A stretch of 64,000 bases of DNA from Saccharopolyspora indica. Its GTDB lineage: Bacteria; Actinomycetota; Actinomycetes; Mycobacteriales; Pseudonocardiaceae. The stretch is taken from the NCBI RefSeq assembly GCF_027853965.1, contig NZ_JAQGLB010000010.1, positions 1 to 64,000 on the forward strand, in the 5' to 3' direction. Under the pieces are notes generated by a model. The model ran no database searches. It had not been told where the DNA came from and worked only from the letters and a program-made list of their open reading frames with translations. The position numbers and the translations under genes were made by a program. This document shows positions 43,162 through 51,652 of this stretch, piece after piece (position 1 is the stretch's first letter; every line of letters begins with the position of its first letter).

Positions 43162-43650
43162 ATGTCGCAGCCATCTTGGCCGGGGAATCCGCAGGGGCCT
43201 GTTCCGGCTCCACCATCTTCTGCCGGGGCTCCGCAGCGGCCGGGTGCGGTGGTTGCCGCCGCGGTGCTGGGCAGCGTTGTTGCGGTTGTCGTGCTCGGGG
43301 TCGCCGCCTACACCCTGGTCGTCGGGCTTGCCGGGGCCAGCGGGGGCGGGGAGATCGCCGTCGTGCTGCTCGCGGGCATCGTCGGGCTGGTCGGCGTCGT
43401 GCATGTGCTGGGCGTTGTCCGGTTGCTGCACAGGCGGGTTCCGAACACCGCGACGATGGCCTTGGCCGCGGGTGTCACGGTGGCCGTCACCGGCTTCGGC
43501 GTGTTCCGGTCGATCCGGGGGCGCGGGGATGGGCCTGACCTCGTCACCATGCTCGTGTGGGTCGGGTTGGCGGCCGTCGTGATCGCGATGCTGGTGCTGA
43601 TCACCCGTCCGTCCGTCACGCGGTGGGTGCGGGCCGTGCACGCGCGCTGA
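43162..43650 (+). CDS. Membrane protein, four predicted segments
   Basis: 162 aa. A proline-rich N-terminal tail (SQPSWPGNPQGPVPAPPSSAGAPQRPG) precedes four hydrophobic helices: VVAAAVLGSVVAVVVLGVAAYTLVVGL, IAVVLLAGIVGLVGVVHVLGVV, ATMALAAGVTVAVTGFGVF and VTMLVWVGLAAVVIAMLVLI. The proline-rich tail is common in actinobacterial envelope proteins. No family is recognised. Convergent with the GtrA gene. Confidence 0.7.
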   Translation: MSQPSWPGNPQGPVPAPPSSAGAPQRPGAVVAAAVLGSVVAVVVLGVAAYTLVVGLAGASGGGEIAVVLLAGIVGLVGVVHVLGVVRLLHRRVPNTATMALAAGVTVAVTGFGVFRSIRGRGDGPDLVTMLVWVGLAAVVIAMLVLITRPSVTRWVRAVHAR

Positions 43651-43655
43651 CCGGG

Positions 43656-44096
43656 TCAGGGGTTCCGGCGGAAGACCAGGCGGTCGACCAGGAAGAACTT
43701 GACCACGAACATCACCGCGTAGGTGCCCAGGAACGCTGCCCAGACCACTGCCACCTGCGCGCTGCGGGTGTCCGGGAACGAGGTCTGCGCGAGGACTTCG
43801 GCGTTGTGCGTGGCCAGCGCGGCCAGCAGCGCCGTGGTCACCGAGATGATCGCGTAGCGGAGGATCTCGCCGCGCAGGCCCGCCCGGCCGGTGCTGCCCC
43901 AGGTGCGCCGGTTGAGCGTGAAGTTCGGGATCGCGCCCGCCAGCCATGCCGTGATCGTCGCGGCCACCGGGGCCGCGCCGAGGGCGTAGACGAGCAGGAA
44001 GACGAGCTGGCTGATCGCGGTGGCCACCACCGAGGCGGCGGCGAACCGGCCGAGCAGCCGCCAGTACCGCTTCGCGCCGGTGACCTGCGGTGCCAT
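43656..44096 (-). CDS. GtrA-family membrane protein
   Basis: 146 aa with four helices. GtrA features: RFAAASVVATAISQLVFLLVYAL, ITAWLAGAIPNFTLNRRTWG (the conserved NF-x-L-N-R-x-W-x-F-like segment) and a basic terminal tail. The family takes part in flipping of lipid-linked sugars to the outer face of the membrane in cell-wall polysaccharide synthesis. Confidence 0.9.
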   Translation of the reverse strand: MAPQVTGAKRYWRLLGRFAAASVVATAISQLVFLLVYALGAAPVAATITAWLAGAIPNFTLNRRTWGSTGRAGLRGEILRYAIISVTTALLAALATHNAEVLAQTSFPDTRSAQVAVVWAAFLGTYAVMFVVKFFLVDRLVFRRNP

Positions 44097-44310
44097 CTCG
44101 CCTCCGTGGGATCCGCGTCCGGCCGCACGATACCCAGCGGCTGCCGTGCTGATCCGGGCGCATCGTGCGAGCTCGGATGCCGCGGATCCGATGCGCTGAA
44201 GAGGTTGTGAGGATTGGGCCGCGTGGCGGCTTGGAATATACCAACGGGCCGGTGCACACTTGATCTCGAAACGTTTGCGGTCGCGTTGAAAGGCCGCGGT
44301 ACGGGGAGCG

Positions 44311-44352
44311 GTGCCCCGGGCGCGGAGTGCGAAAACTCCCCACCCGGGGCAC
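44311..44352. other. Nested hairpin in a long intergenic gap, candidate ncRNA element
   Basis: Outer arms GTGCCCCGGG and CCCGGGGCAC with an inner GGAGT/ACTCC hairpin and GAAA-type loop. No U tract. It could be the end of a small RNA or a second terminator of the TauE gene. Confidence 0.35.
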
Positions 44353-44492
44353 CTACCGTGTGTCGGGGGGCTTCCACACGGTCTACCGAACAGTAACTCG
44401 TTCGGTTGATCTCAGCGATACGGCACGTGGGTAAATCTTCGCTCTGAGTCAGCGTCGTGCGGTCGCATCGATGGTTGCGGTGAATTCTCGAT

Positions 44493-44524
44493 GGGATGGC
44501 GACCCCGTGTGAAGCCGCCATCCC
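44493..44524 (-). terminator. Hairpin terminator of the TauE/SafE gene
   Basis: Arms GGGATGGCG and CGCCATCCC lie ten bases past the stop on the leftward strand. Confidence 0.6.
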
Positions 44525-44533
44525 GGGGACGGT

Positions 44534-45439
44534 TCAGCCGCGCACCGGCTCCGCGGCATCGGCCGGGTCGGTCTCCGGCTGGTGGCGCTCCGCGCGGATC
44601 ACCCGGATCGTGTAGGCGATGGCGGCGGCCCAGGCCACCACGATCACCGAGTAGATGACCGTGTGCGACGGGCCGGGCAGGTCGAAGTCCTTGATCAGCG
44701 TGCGCGCGTTGGTGAGCACGATCAGCCCGCCCGCCCCGACGCCGATCAGCCGCATCGGCACGATGCGCACCAGGTAGGCCGCCAGCGGCGCGGCGATCAC
44801 GCCGCCCAGCAGCAGCGCGCCCACCGTCGTCCAGGACAGGTTCTGGTGCGCCAGGGAGAGCAGGAAGCCGAGGCTGGCCGCGGCCGCGATCAGGAACTCG
44901 CTGGTGTCCACCGAGCCGATGACCTTGCGCGGCTCGACCCGGCCGGTGCTCAGCAGCGTCGGGGTCGCCACCGGGCCCCAGCCGCCACCGCCGGTGGCGT
45001 CCACGAACCCGGCGACCAGGCCGAGCGGGGCGAGCAGCTTGGAGCTGACGCCGGTGAGCTGGCGGCGGCGCAGCGGGCGGAAGGCGAACCGGGCCAGCAC
45101 GTAGAGGCCGAGGGCGAGCAGGATCGTCGACATCCACGGCTCGGCGGCCTCGGTGGAGATGTTGCTCAGCGCGGTGGCGCCGAGGAACGCGCCGATCGCG
45201 CCCGGCACGCCGAGGGTGAGCACGACGCGCCAGTCGACGTTGCCGAACTTCCAGTGCGACAGGCCGGAGGCCAGCGAGGTGCCCAGCTCGGCGAGGTGCA
45301 CCGAGGCGGAGGCCAGGGCCGGGGTCATCCCGGCGGCGAGCAGGATGGTGGTGGACGTGACGCCGTAGGCCATGCCCAGCGAGCCGTCCACCAGCTGCGC
45401 GATGAAACCGCCGATCGCGAAGATCAGGAACGCTTGCAC
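44534..45439 (-). CDS. TauE/SafE-family exporter
   Basis: 301 aa from GTG 45439, with GGAGA five bases upstream. Eight or so hydrophobic segments are seen. Family motifs are FAIGGFIAQLVDGSLGMAYGVTSTTILLAAG at the start and GLVAGFVDATGGGGWGPVATPTLLSTG at the centre, the two repeats with conserved Gly and Asp. The family moves sulfite, sulfoacetate or other organosulfonates across the membrane. A 30-aa leader peptide with a cysteine-rich end lies 98 bases upstream, so it is probably repressed by cysteine supply through attenuation. Confidence 0.9.
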   Translation of the reverse strand: MQAFLIFAIGGFIAQLVDGSLGMAYGVTSTTILLAAGMTPALASASVHLAELGTSLASGLSHWKFGNVDWRVVLTLGVPGAIGAFLGATALSNISTEAAEPWMSTILLALGLYVLARFAFRPLRRRQLTGVSSKLLAPLGLVAGFVDATGGGGWGPVATPTLLSTGRVEPRKVIGSVDTSEFLIAAAASLGFLLSLAHQNLSWTTVGALLLGGVIAAPLAAYLVRIVPMRLIGVGAGGLIVLTNARTLIKDFDLPGPSHTVIYSVIVVAWAAAIAYTIRVIRAERHQPETDPADAAEPVRG

Positions 45440-45537
45440 GATGTCTCCGTGGGTGCGAGGGGAGCTGAAACCGGCGCGCGGAGGCGCGCGCTGCGATGCG
45501 CAGCCGGAACGGGAGGAGTGGGGGAGCGCGGGCGGGG

Positions 45538-45630
45538 CTACCGCGTGCACCGACACCCTGCGGAGGTGACGCGGCGGAGGTCCACGTGGAGGCGCTGCAC
45601 GAGCAGCCGCCACTGATCACCAGGCGTCAT
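45538..45630 (-). CDS. Cysteine-responsive leader peptide upstream of the TauE/SafE gene
   Basis: 30 aa, starting at ATG 45630, possibly leaderless. It ends HVDLRRVTSAGCRCTR. The motif HVDL-x-R followed by terminal Cys codons is that of actinobacterial putative leader peptides upstream of sulfur-metabolism genes. Hairpins GCTGCG/CGCAGC and GCGCGC/GCGCGC fill the 98-base spacer, as expected for attenuation. Two Cys codons near the end would stall ribosomes when cysteine is scarce. Confidence 0.75.
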   Translation of the reverse strand: MTPGDQWRLLVQRLHVDLRRVTSAGCRCTR

Positions 45631-46165
45631 GCGGGACAGTGAAGCAGATCCCGCGATCGAGCGGCACCGCCTCTCAGAGTGCGGGAGGCCGGTTTCCGGG
45701 ATCGCCGGGCTCTGTGCGCAAGGCCACTTCTGGCGGTAGACGATCTCCGCCCGGAGGTGGTTCGCGCCGCGTTCCGGCATTGTCCTCTGTGGACTCGGGA
45801 AAATCTGCTCCTGGTCGCGGATTCGCCGGGGCCGCGCTCGCGATCGGGATGGGGACCTGCGAAAACGCGCGTCCCGCTGATCGTCCTCGCGGCGTGTTGA
45901 TCGCGACCTGTCCGGGCACTGGCGGCGGCTTCGGCCGTTATCCGATGGTCATCTTCGTTGGGCACGGAGAGTGATTGTCTGCATGGCGTCCGTGGCTTGA
46001 TGTTCAGGTGAATGGGCTAATGCTTGCGCCTGTTGATAACCCTCAGCTACTTTCTCCGCTCGTACGTCACGGTTCGGTCACGGCAACATCTCGACCCCCG
46101 ACGAGGTGTTCCCCGCACTCCCCCGAGCGGGAAGTGGCCGGATCCCCCCGAGACGGAAGGTGAAG
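45631..46165. other. Intergenic region upstream of M23 peptidase and leader peptide
   Basis: 535 bases with no supported gene. The left part carries the leader-peptide promoter. The right part is the M23 leader, which includes the AT-rich stretch near 45970-46060 and a CCCCCGA/CCCCGAG-rich run before the ribosome site. No riboswitch was recognised. Confidence 0.45.
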
Positions 46166-46957
46166 ATGGGCAAGCACCGCAAGGAGGGCGGCCATACCCC
46201 GAAGGCCGCCCTCCCGCTACGGAACAAGGTCGTCGCCGCAGTGGTGGCCGGCGGCGCCTTCGCCGCGGTCGGCCAGCCGCTGGCCGCGGCCGGCGAGCAG
46301 ACCGAGGCCCCCGAGCGCAGCGCAGCGGTGCACCCGCTCGCCGCGAGCAAGAAGCTGAGCCTGGCGCTCACCGGAACGTCCTCCAGCCCGGCCTCGGTCC
46401 AGCTGCTCGCCCAGGAGACCGCGACCGACTCGGTCGAGGAATCGGGCCAGATCGACAAGTCCGAAGCCATCGAGCAGGCCCGCGCTGAGGCCGAGCGGGC
46501 CCGCCAGGAAGCCGAGCGCGCCGCGGCCGAGGCCAAGCGAGCCGAGGAAGAAGCGGCCCGCAAGGCCGCCAGCGGCTTCGTCAAGCCCGCGGAGGGCACC
46601 TTCACCTCCGGCTTCGGTGCGCGCTGGGGCACCAACCACAACGGCATCGACATCGCCAACAGCATCGGCACGCCGATCTACGCGGTGGCTGCGGGCACCG
46701 TGATCGACGCCGGCCCGGCCAGCGGCTTCGGCCAGTGGATCCGGCTCCAGCACGAGGACGGCACCATCACCGTCTACGGCCACATCAACACCATCGACGT
46801 CAGCGAAGGCGAACAGGTCGGCGCGGGCGAGCAGATCGCCACGATGGGCAACCGCGGCCAGTCCACCGGCCCGCACCTGCACTTCGAGGTGCACGTCGGC
46901 GGCAGCAAGATCAACCCCCTGCCGTGGCTGAGCGCCCGCGGCATCGAGGTGCAGTAA
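46166..46957 (+). CDS. Secreted M23 peptidoglycan endopeptidase
   Basis: 263 aa from ATG 46166. An N-terminal basic and hydrophobic segment (RNKVVAAVVAGGAFAAVGQPLAAAG) exports it. A charged helical coiled-coil (residues 100-135, EQARAEAERARQEAERAAAEAKRAEEEAARK) links to the LytM/M23 catalytic domain, with zinc ligands His158 and Asp162 (NHNGID) and catalytic His237 and His239 (HLHFE). It cuts peptide stems or cross-bridges of the wall. A strong hairpin follows. Confidence 0.92.
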   Translation: MGKHRKEGGHTPKAALPLRNKVVAAVVAGGAFAAVGQPLAAAGEQTEAPERSAAVHPLAASKKLSLALTGTSSSPASVQLLAQETATDSVEESGQIDKSEAIEQARAEAERARQEAERAAAEAKRAEEEAARKAASGFVKPAEGTFTSGFGARWGTNHNGIDIANSIGTPIYAVAAGTVIDAGPASGFGQWIRLQHEDGTITVYGHINTIDVSEGEQVGAGEQIATMGNRGQSTGPHLHFEVHVGGSKINPLPWLSARGIEVQ

Positions 46958-46973
46958 GCACCTCCCCCGAGCA

Positions 46974-47013
46974 GCCGCCCGGGACCCGAATCCCCCGACG
47001 GGTCCCGGGCGGC
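46974..47013 (+). terminator. Hairpin terminator after the M23 gene
   Basis: Arms GCCGCCCGGGACCC and GGGTCCCGGGCGGC are a 14-bp stem with a 12-base loop, followed by TTT. Confidence 0.8.
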
Positions 47014-47181
47014 TTTCCCGCCTCTCCGGGATTTTCAGTGGTGGTTGCGTTCTGGGGTGGTCTCGCGTTTTTGCGGTTTCTTGTGGCTGGGTTGCGTCAC
47101 GGTCCCCTGAGGTGCGGTTGGGTGGGGCTGCGGTTGACATAAGAGGTGGTCCATAAAGTCTGGGCCTGGGCCACAGCCTTG

Positions 47182-47274
<93 letters not shown>

Positions 47275-47443
47275 GGTCGGAGCCCGGTCCCGGGTCTGGT
47301 GGGTGCAGTAGCTCCCGTGGGTGGGCGGCGTTCGTAGCGCCGCGCATCGGGCGACATGTCGTCTGCCGTTCATGCGCGCGTTCGGAGGGCTTCGCCGAAG
47401 ATCACTATCGTCGCTCGCGTTCACCAGCCTGATTGGGAGTGAC

Positions 47444-48748
47444 GTGAGCGCTACTCAGTTGACCTCGTTGGTCGCGGCGATCGTGATGGCGACGGGAATT
47501 CCTCAGCCGGTGGTCGTCACCGCGCGCGTCGAGACGCCGGTGGTCCACGATGACGAGGCGGGCGGCAATGCCGACGCCGACGATCCGGCCGTGTGGGTCG
47601 ACCCCCGGGATCCCGGGCGCAGCATCGTCATCGGCACCCTGAAGGAAGCCGGGCTCGACGTCTACGGGCTCGACGGGCGGCGCTTGCAGCACGTGGCCGC
47701 TCCCGAAGCGCCGGGTGAGCAGTCCGCGCCCGGCCGGTTCAACAACGTCGACGTCGTCTACGGCTTCGACCTGGGCGGGGTGCCGACGGATCTGGCGCTC
47801 GTCAGCGACCGGGGCCGCGACCGGATCCGGGCCTTCGCCATCGACCCCGCAGCGGTCGCGGCGGGCAAGCCCCCGCTGGTGGACGTGACCGCGCCGGACG
47901 TCGCGCCGGTGTTCGCCGCCGATGAGGCGGAGGTGGACGAGCAGCGCACCGCCTACGGGTTGACCGCCTTCCGGGACGACGACGATGCCTACGTGGTCGC
48001 CTCCCGCCGCGAGGAGACCTCGGTGCGGCTCCTGAAGCTGGAGGACCGCGGCGGGCGCGTCGGCTACCGGACCGAGAGCACGCTCGACCTGCCCGGCGAG
48101 TTCACCCTGCCCGACGGCACCGCCTGGACGCCCTGCGCCGATCCCGGGGAGCGCCCGCAGGTGGAGGGCATGGCCGTTGATCAGGAGAAGCACGTGCTCT
48201 ACGCCGCGCAGGAAGCGGTGGGGGTCTGGCGCGTCGAGCTCGAGGACGGGCGCTTCGAAGAGCCGAAGCTGATCGACCGGGTCCGCGAGTACGGCACGCC
48301 GTGGACCTACGACCCCGTCCAGGAGGAGTGCGTCCTCGACGAGGCCAACGACCCCGGCTTCGGCGGCGAGCACCTCTCCGCTGACGCCGAGGGCATCACC
48401 ATCTACCACGCCGCGGACGGCGCCGGGTACGTGCTCGCCTCCAGCCAGGGCGACAACACCTTCGCCGTGTACGACCGAGCAGGTGACAACGCCTTCGTCG
48501 GTTCGTTCGCCGTCGGCGACGGCGCGGCGACCGACGGGGTCCAGCACTCCGACGGCTCCACCGTGGTCAACGTGCCCCTGGGCGGCGCTTTCCCCCGAGG
48601 CCTGCTGATCACCCACGACGGGGAGGACACCCCGGCCGACGGGGACCGGGAGGGCACCAACTTCAAGCTGACGCGGTGGGACGAGCTGGCTGCCGCGTTC
48701 CCGGAACCGCTGGTGGTCGACACCGAGTCGTACGACCCGCGCGGCTGA
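47444..48748 (+). CDS. Secreted beta-propeller phytase (3-phytase family)
   Basis: 434 aa from GTG 47444, with GGGAG upstream; an ATG at 47372 would add a basic, hydrophobic stretch that looks more like a signal peptide. The BPP calcium-binding motif DADDPAVWVDP is near the N terminus, followed by FNNVDVVYGF, GERPQVEGMAVDQEKHVLYAAQE, GEHLSADAEGITIYH and SQGDNTFAVYDR. The enzyme removes phosphate from phytate outside the cell with calcium. Whether the 47372 start is used remains open. Confidence 0.9.
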   Translation: MSATQLTSLVAAIVMATGIPQPVVVTARVETPVVHDDEAGGNADADDPAVWVDPRDPGRSIVIGTLKEAGLDVYGLDGRRLQHVAAPEAPGEQSAPGRFNNVDVVYGFDLGGVPTDLALVSDRGRDRIRAFAIDPAAVAAGKPPLVDVTAPDVAPVFAADEAEVDEQRTAYGLTAFRDDDDAYVVASRREETSVRLLKLEDRGGRVGYRTESTLDLPGEFTLPDGTAWTPCADPGERPQVEGMAVDQEKHVLYAAQEAVGVWRVELEDGRFEEPKLIDRVREYGTPWTYDPVQEECVLDEANDPGFGGEHLSADAEGITIYHAADGAGYVLASSQGDNTFAVYDRAGDNAFVGSFAVGDGAATDGVQHSDGSTVVNVPLGGAFPRGLLITHDGEDTPADGDREGTNFKLTRWDELAAAFPEPLVVDTESYDPRG

Positions 48749-48766
48749 GCGCCCCGGCCGCTCGGG

Positions 48767-49585
48767 TCACTGGTCGGCGCCGGAGCGGGCCGGCCGGTCC
48801 TCCTCGACGCGCTGGCGGAGCCAGCCGAGGGTGCGGGAGAGCAGCCGGGAGACGTGCATCTGGGAGATGCCGATCTGCTCGGCGATCTGGGTCTGGGTCA
48901 TGCCGCGGAAGAAGCGCATCACCAGGATCCGGCGTTCCCGCTCCGGCAGGTCCTGCAGCAGCGGGCGCACCATCTCGCGGTTCTCCACCTCGGCCAGCTC
49001 GGCGTCGTCGGAACCGATCGCATCGCCCAGCGGGATCTCGTCGGTGTCGGTGAGCAGCTCGTCCAGCGACGCGCTGCGGTAGGCGTTGCCCGCTTCCAGC
49101 CCGCGGTACACGTCGTCGGTGCTGATGCCCAGGTGCTCGGCCAGCTCGCTGGGCACCGGGGCGCGCCCGAGCTCCTGGGACAGGCGGGCGATCGCCGCCG
49201 ACACCGACAGGTGCAGCTCCTGCAGGCGGCGCGGCATGCGCACCGCCCAGCCGGTGTCCCGGAAGTGCCGCCGCACCTCGCCCATGATCGTCGGCACCGC
49301 GTAGGACAGGAAGTCCACGCCGCGGGCGGGGTCGAAGCGGTCCACCGCGTTGATCAGCCCCAGGGTGGCCACCTGGGTCAGGTCCTCCTGCGATTCGCCG
49401 CGGTGGCTGAAGCGGCGGGCGATGTGCTCGGCCACCGGCAGGTGCTCGGTGACCAGCTTGTCCCGGAGTGCGGAGTGGCGGGGGTCCTGCTTGCTCAGCT
49501 TCGCGAGCTCGCCGAAGAGCGGCGCCAGCCGGTCGTAGCGCTCGTTGCGCGAATGTGCCGTCGGCTTGGAGTCCGCTCGTCTCAC
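48767..49585 (-). CDS. RNA polymerase sigma factor, SigB/SigF/SigG type
   Basis: 272 aa from GTG 49585. Region 2 is clear in EDLTQVATLGLINAVDRFDPARGVDFLSYAVPTIMGEVRRHFRDTGWAVRMPRRLQEL, region 3 in APVPSELAEHLGISTDDV, and region 4 in LPERERRILVMRFFRGMTQTQIAEQIGISQMHVSRLLSRTL. Length and motifs suit a stress or sporulation sigma factor. Its GTG overlaps the stop of the anti-sigma gene (GTGA at 49582-49585). The operon has a SigF-type promoter upstream, suggesting self-activation. Confidence 0.95.
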   Translation of the reverse strand: MRRADSKPTAHSRNERYDRLAPLFGELAKLSKQDPRHSALRDKLVTEHLPVAEHIARRFSHRGESQEDLTQVATLGLINAVDRFDPARGVDFLSYAVPTIMGEVRRHFRDTGWAVRMPRRLQELHLSVSAAIARLSQELGRAPVPSELAEHLGISTDDVYRGLEAGNAYRSASLDELLTDTDEIPLGDAIGSDDAELAEVENREMVRPLLQDLPERERRILVMRFFRGMTQTQIAEQIGISQMHVSRLLSRTLGWLRQRVEEDRPARSGADQ

Positions 49586-49989
49586 ACGTGTGCCGTCCGT
49601 CCCTTGGTCAACTCGATCCGCACCAGGTGGCTGCCGTCGGCGGCAGCGGGATCCGACTCGACCGAGGTTGACACAACGTCGGCAAGAGCGCTTAGCACGC
49701 GCCAGCTGAACGTATCCTTGCGCGGGCCGAAGGCGTCGTCGCTGGGCACCTCGGCGACGACCGACAGCGCGTCGCCCGCGGTGCGGAACCGGCACACCAG
49801 CGTCGATGCCGGGGCCGCCAGCCGGATCAGCGAGGAGCAGGCCTCGTCCACCGCCAGCCGCAGGTCGGCGATCGAGTCGATGTCGTAGTCCGCGCGCATC
49901 GCGAGGTCGCCGACCACCGCGCGCATCACCGCCAGCTGATCGGGCTCGGCCGCGATGCGGACCTCCACCACGTTCGCCGCGGATGTCAT
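49582..49989 (-). CDS. Anti-sigma factor / RsbW-like serine protein kinase
   Basis: 135 aa from ATG 49989. The GHKL ATPase fold is seen in RLAVDEACSSLI (N box) and DDAFGPRKDTFSWRVLSALAD (G1 region). Such proteins bind the sigma factor and phosphorylate an anti-anti-sigma. None of that partner class is in the window. The downstream sigma gene overlaps by four bases. Confidence 0.88.
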   Translation of the reverse strand: MTSAANVVEVRIAAEPDQLAVMRAVVGDLAMRADYDIDSIADLRLAVDEACSSLIRLAAPASTLVCRFRTAGDALSVVAEVPSDDAFGPRKDTFSWRVLSALADVVSTSVESDPAAADGSHLVRIELTKGRTAHV

Positions 49990-50080
49990 CGGCTCGCCCC
50001 TCGCGACCTCGCGTTCCACGCTCATCCCGGGCCACCTCGTCTCGGTCGGTGCGGCGCGACCAATCACTCGCAGTCACCTG

Positions 50081-50106
50081 GTACCCGAGCCCCGCACCGA
50101 ACAAAC
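50081..50106 (-). promoter_or_regulatory. SigF-type promoter of the anti-sigma/sigma operon
   Basis: On the leftward strand, GTTT (50103-50106) and GGGTAC (50081-50086) are 16 bases apart, matching the SigB/SigF-type consensus GTTT-N15-17-GGGTA. It lies 92 bases before the RsbW-like start. Confidence 0.7.
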
Positions 50107-50119
50107 GGGCGCTCCGCGG

Positions 50120-50749
50120 CTACAGGAGGCTGCTCCAGTAGTCCCAGAAGCGCAGCAGGACCAGGACCACGATCACCAGATACCACAGGACGAGGAGCAA
50201 GCTGTGGAACCGGGCCAGCGCCACGCCGGTGGACCGGCCGCCGCCGAAGTTGCCCGCGGTGAGGTTGTGCAGCGTCGTGTACCAGAACAGCGGGATGGTC
50301 ACCACCCACACGACCATGCAGTACGGGCACAGCGCGCCGATCTCGTAGAGGCTCTGCACCACCAGCCAGTGGATGAAGACCACCGCCAGGGTGGTGCCGG
50401 CCTGCATGCCCAGCCAGAACCAGCGCGGTGGGCGCAAGCCCGCCAGCACCGCGACCCCGGTGGTGACCACCACCGGGAACGCGGCCACCCCGATCAGCGG
50501 GTTCGGGAAGCCCAGCACCGCGGCCTGGGCGCTGTCCATCACCGAACCGCAGGAGATGATCGGGCTGATGCTGCAGGTCGGCACGTAGCCGGGGTTGGCC
50601 AGCTTCGCGAGCTTCTCGACGATCAGCGCGAACGAACCGGCCAACCCGATGAGGCCGCCCACGACGTAGAGCCAGCCCAGGCCACGGGGCTGCGGGGCCA
50701 CGTCCGGTGCACCGGTCGCGTCCCGCTCGACGGCGTGGGCGGCGCTCAC
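50120..50749 (-). CDS. Vitamin K epoxide reductase (VKOR) family protein
   Basis: 209 aa with about five membrane helices. The loop cysteines are Cys59 and Cys67 (CSISPIISC), and the quinone-linked active site is CPYC (Cys141, Cys144). The protein regenerates DsbA-type thiol oxidases using menaquinone. The GTG start overlaps the stop of the DsbA-like gene (GTGA at 50746-50749), so the pair is co-translated. This is the actinobacterial VKOR replacing DsbB. Confidence 0.93.
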   Translation of the reverse strand: MSAAHAVERDATGAPDVAPQPRGLGWLYVVGGLIGLAGSFALIVEKLAKLANPGYVPTCSISPIISCGSVMDSAQAAVLGFPNPLIGVAAFPVVVTTGVAVLAGLRPPRWFWLGMQAGTTLAVVFIHWLVVQSLYEIGALCPYCMVVWVVTIPLFWYTTLHNLTAGNFGGGRSTGVALARFHSLLLVLWYLVIVVLVLLRFWDYWSSLL

Positions 50750-51492
50750 TTGGCCAGCTCCGCGTCCAGCTTGCTGCGGAAGGCCTGGTTGAGCTGCTCC
50801 CAGGTCTGCACGTCATCGCCGGGCTTGAACTGCCTGCCGTTGATGAAGAGGGTCGGCGTTCCGCTGACCCCGGCCTTCGCGCCGTCCGCGGAGTCGGCGT
50901 CGATCTTGGCGTTGACCTGCGGGGAGTTCACGTCCGCGCGGAACTTCGCCATGTCCAGGCCGAGCTGCTGGGCGTACTGCTCGAACAGCCCGCGGGCCTT
51001 GGCCGCGTCGCTGCTGGTCTGGCCGTCCGGGGTGCTCGCCCACGCCTGGTAGTTGTCGTAGATGGCGTGGTACATCTCCTTGAACTTGCCCTGCAGCGCG
51101 GCGGCCTCGGCGGCCTGCGCGGCCGGGCGGGCCAGCGGGTGCATGTCCAGCGGGAAGTTCCGGGCCACGAAGTTGATCTTGCCTTCGTAGTCGGACTCGA
51201 TCTGCTTGGTCATGTTGGAGTAGTAGCCCCAGCAGGCGGGGCACTGGTAGTCGAGGAACTCGACCACGGTCACCTTGCTCTCCGGCGACTCCACGAGCAT
51301 GTTGCTGTCCGGCTTGCGCAGCAGCTCGGCGGCCACCGGCGGGCCGGTCTCCTCGGGGGCGCTGCCACCGTCGCGGTTGAACCACAGCACGCCGCCGATC
51401 ACCGCGATGGCGACTACGGCGACGATCGCGGTCAGGATGACGTTGGTGGACAGCCCGCTTCCCTTGGTCAGCGGATTCTTGTTCTTCGACAT
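50746..51492 (-). CDS. DsbA-like membrane-anchored thiol oxidoreductase
   Basis: 248 aa. One N-terminal membrane anchor (NVILTAIVAVVAIAVIGGVLWF) holds a DsbA-type thioredoxin domain outside the membrane, active site CPAC (Cys84, Cys87), and the cis-Pro loop VSGTPTLFINGRQ. It introduces disulfide bonds into exported proteins and passes electrons to VKOR encoded immediately downstream. ATG with an AGGTGAAAG-like ribosome site. Confidence 0.94.
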   Translation of the reverse strand: MSKNKNPLTKGSGLSTNVILTAIVAVVAIAVIGGVLWFNRDGGSAPEETGPPVAAELLRKPDSNMLVESPESKVTVVEFLDYQCPACWGYYSNMTKQIESDYEGKINFVARNFPLDMHPLARPAAQAAEAAALQGKFKEMYHAIYDNYQAWASTPDGQTSSDAAKARGLFEQYAQQLGLDMAKFRADVNSPQVNAKIDADSADGAKAGVSGTPTLFINGRQFKPGDDVQTWEQLNQAFRSKLDAELAK

Positions 51493-51652
51493 CGGGTGCT
51501 TTCACCTAACGGCCAGGTCCAGGGGGTACGTCCAGTTTCTCGCATTCACTCGTTCGTGAACCCGTTCGGGGTGGAACTCACAGGCGGCTCACAGGCGGTT
51601 CTCAGCTTCGGGCCGGTTTGCCGTGCGCGGCGAAGCGGGTTGGCATGGTCGG

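Larger units (their letters stand above)
44097..44533. other. Intergenic region between TauE and GtrA genes
   Basis: A 437-base region without a supported gene. It holds two hairpins (separately listed) and a run of low-complexity sequence. It may encode a small RNA, because the hairpin at 44311-44352 lies far from any coding end. Confidence 0.5.
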
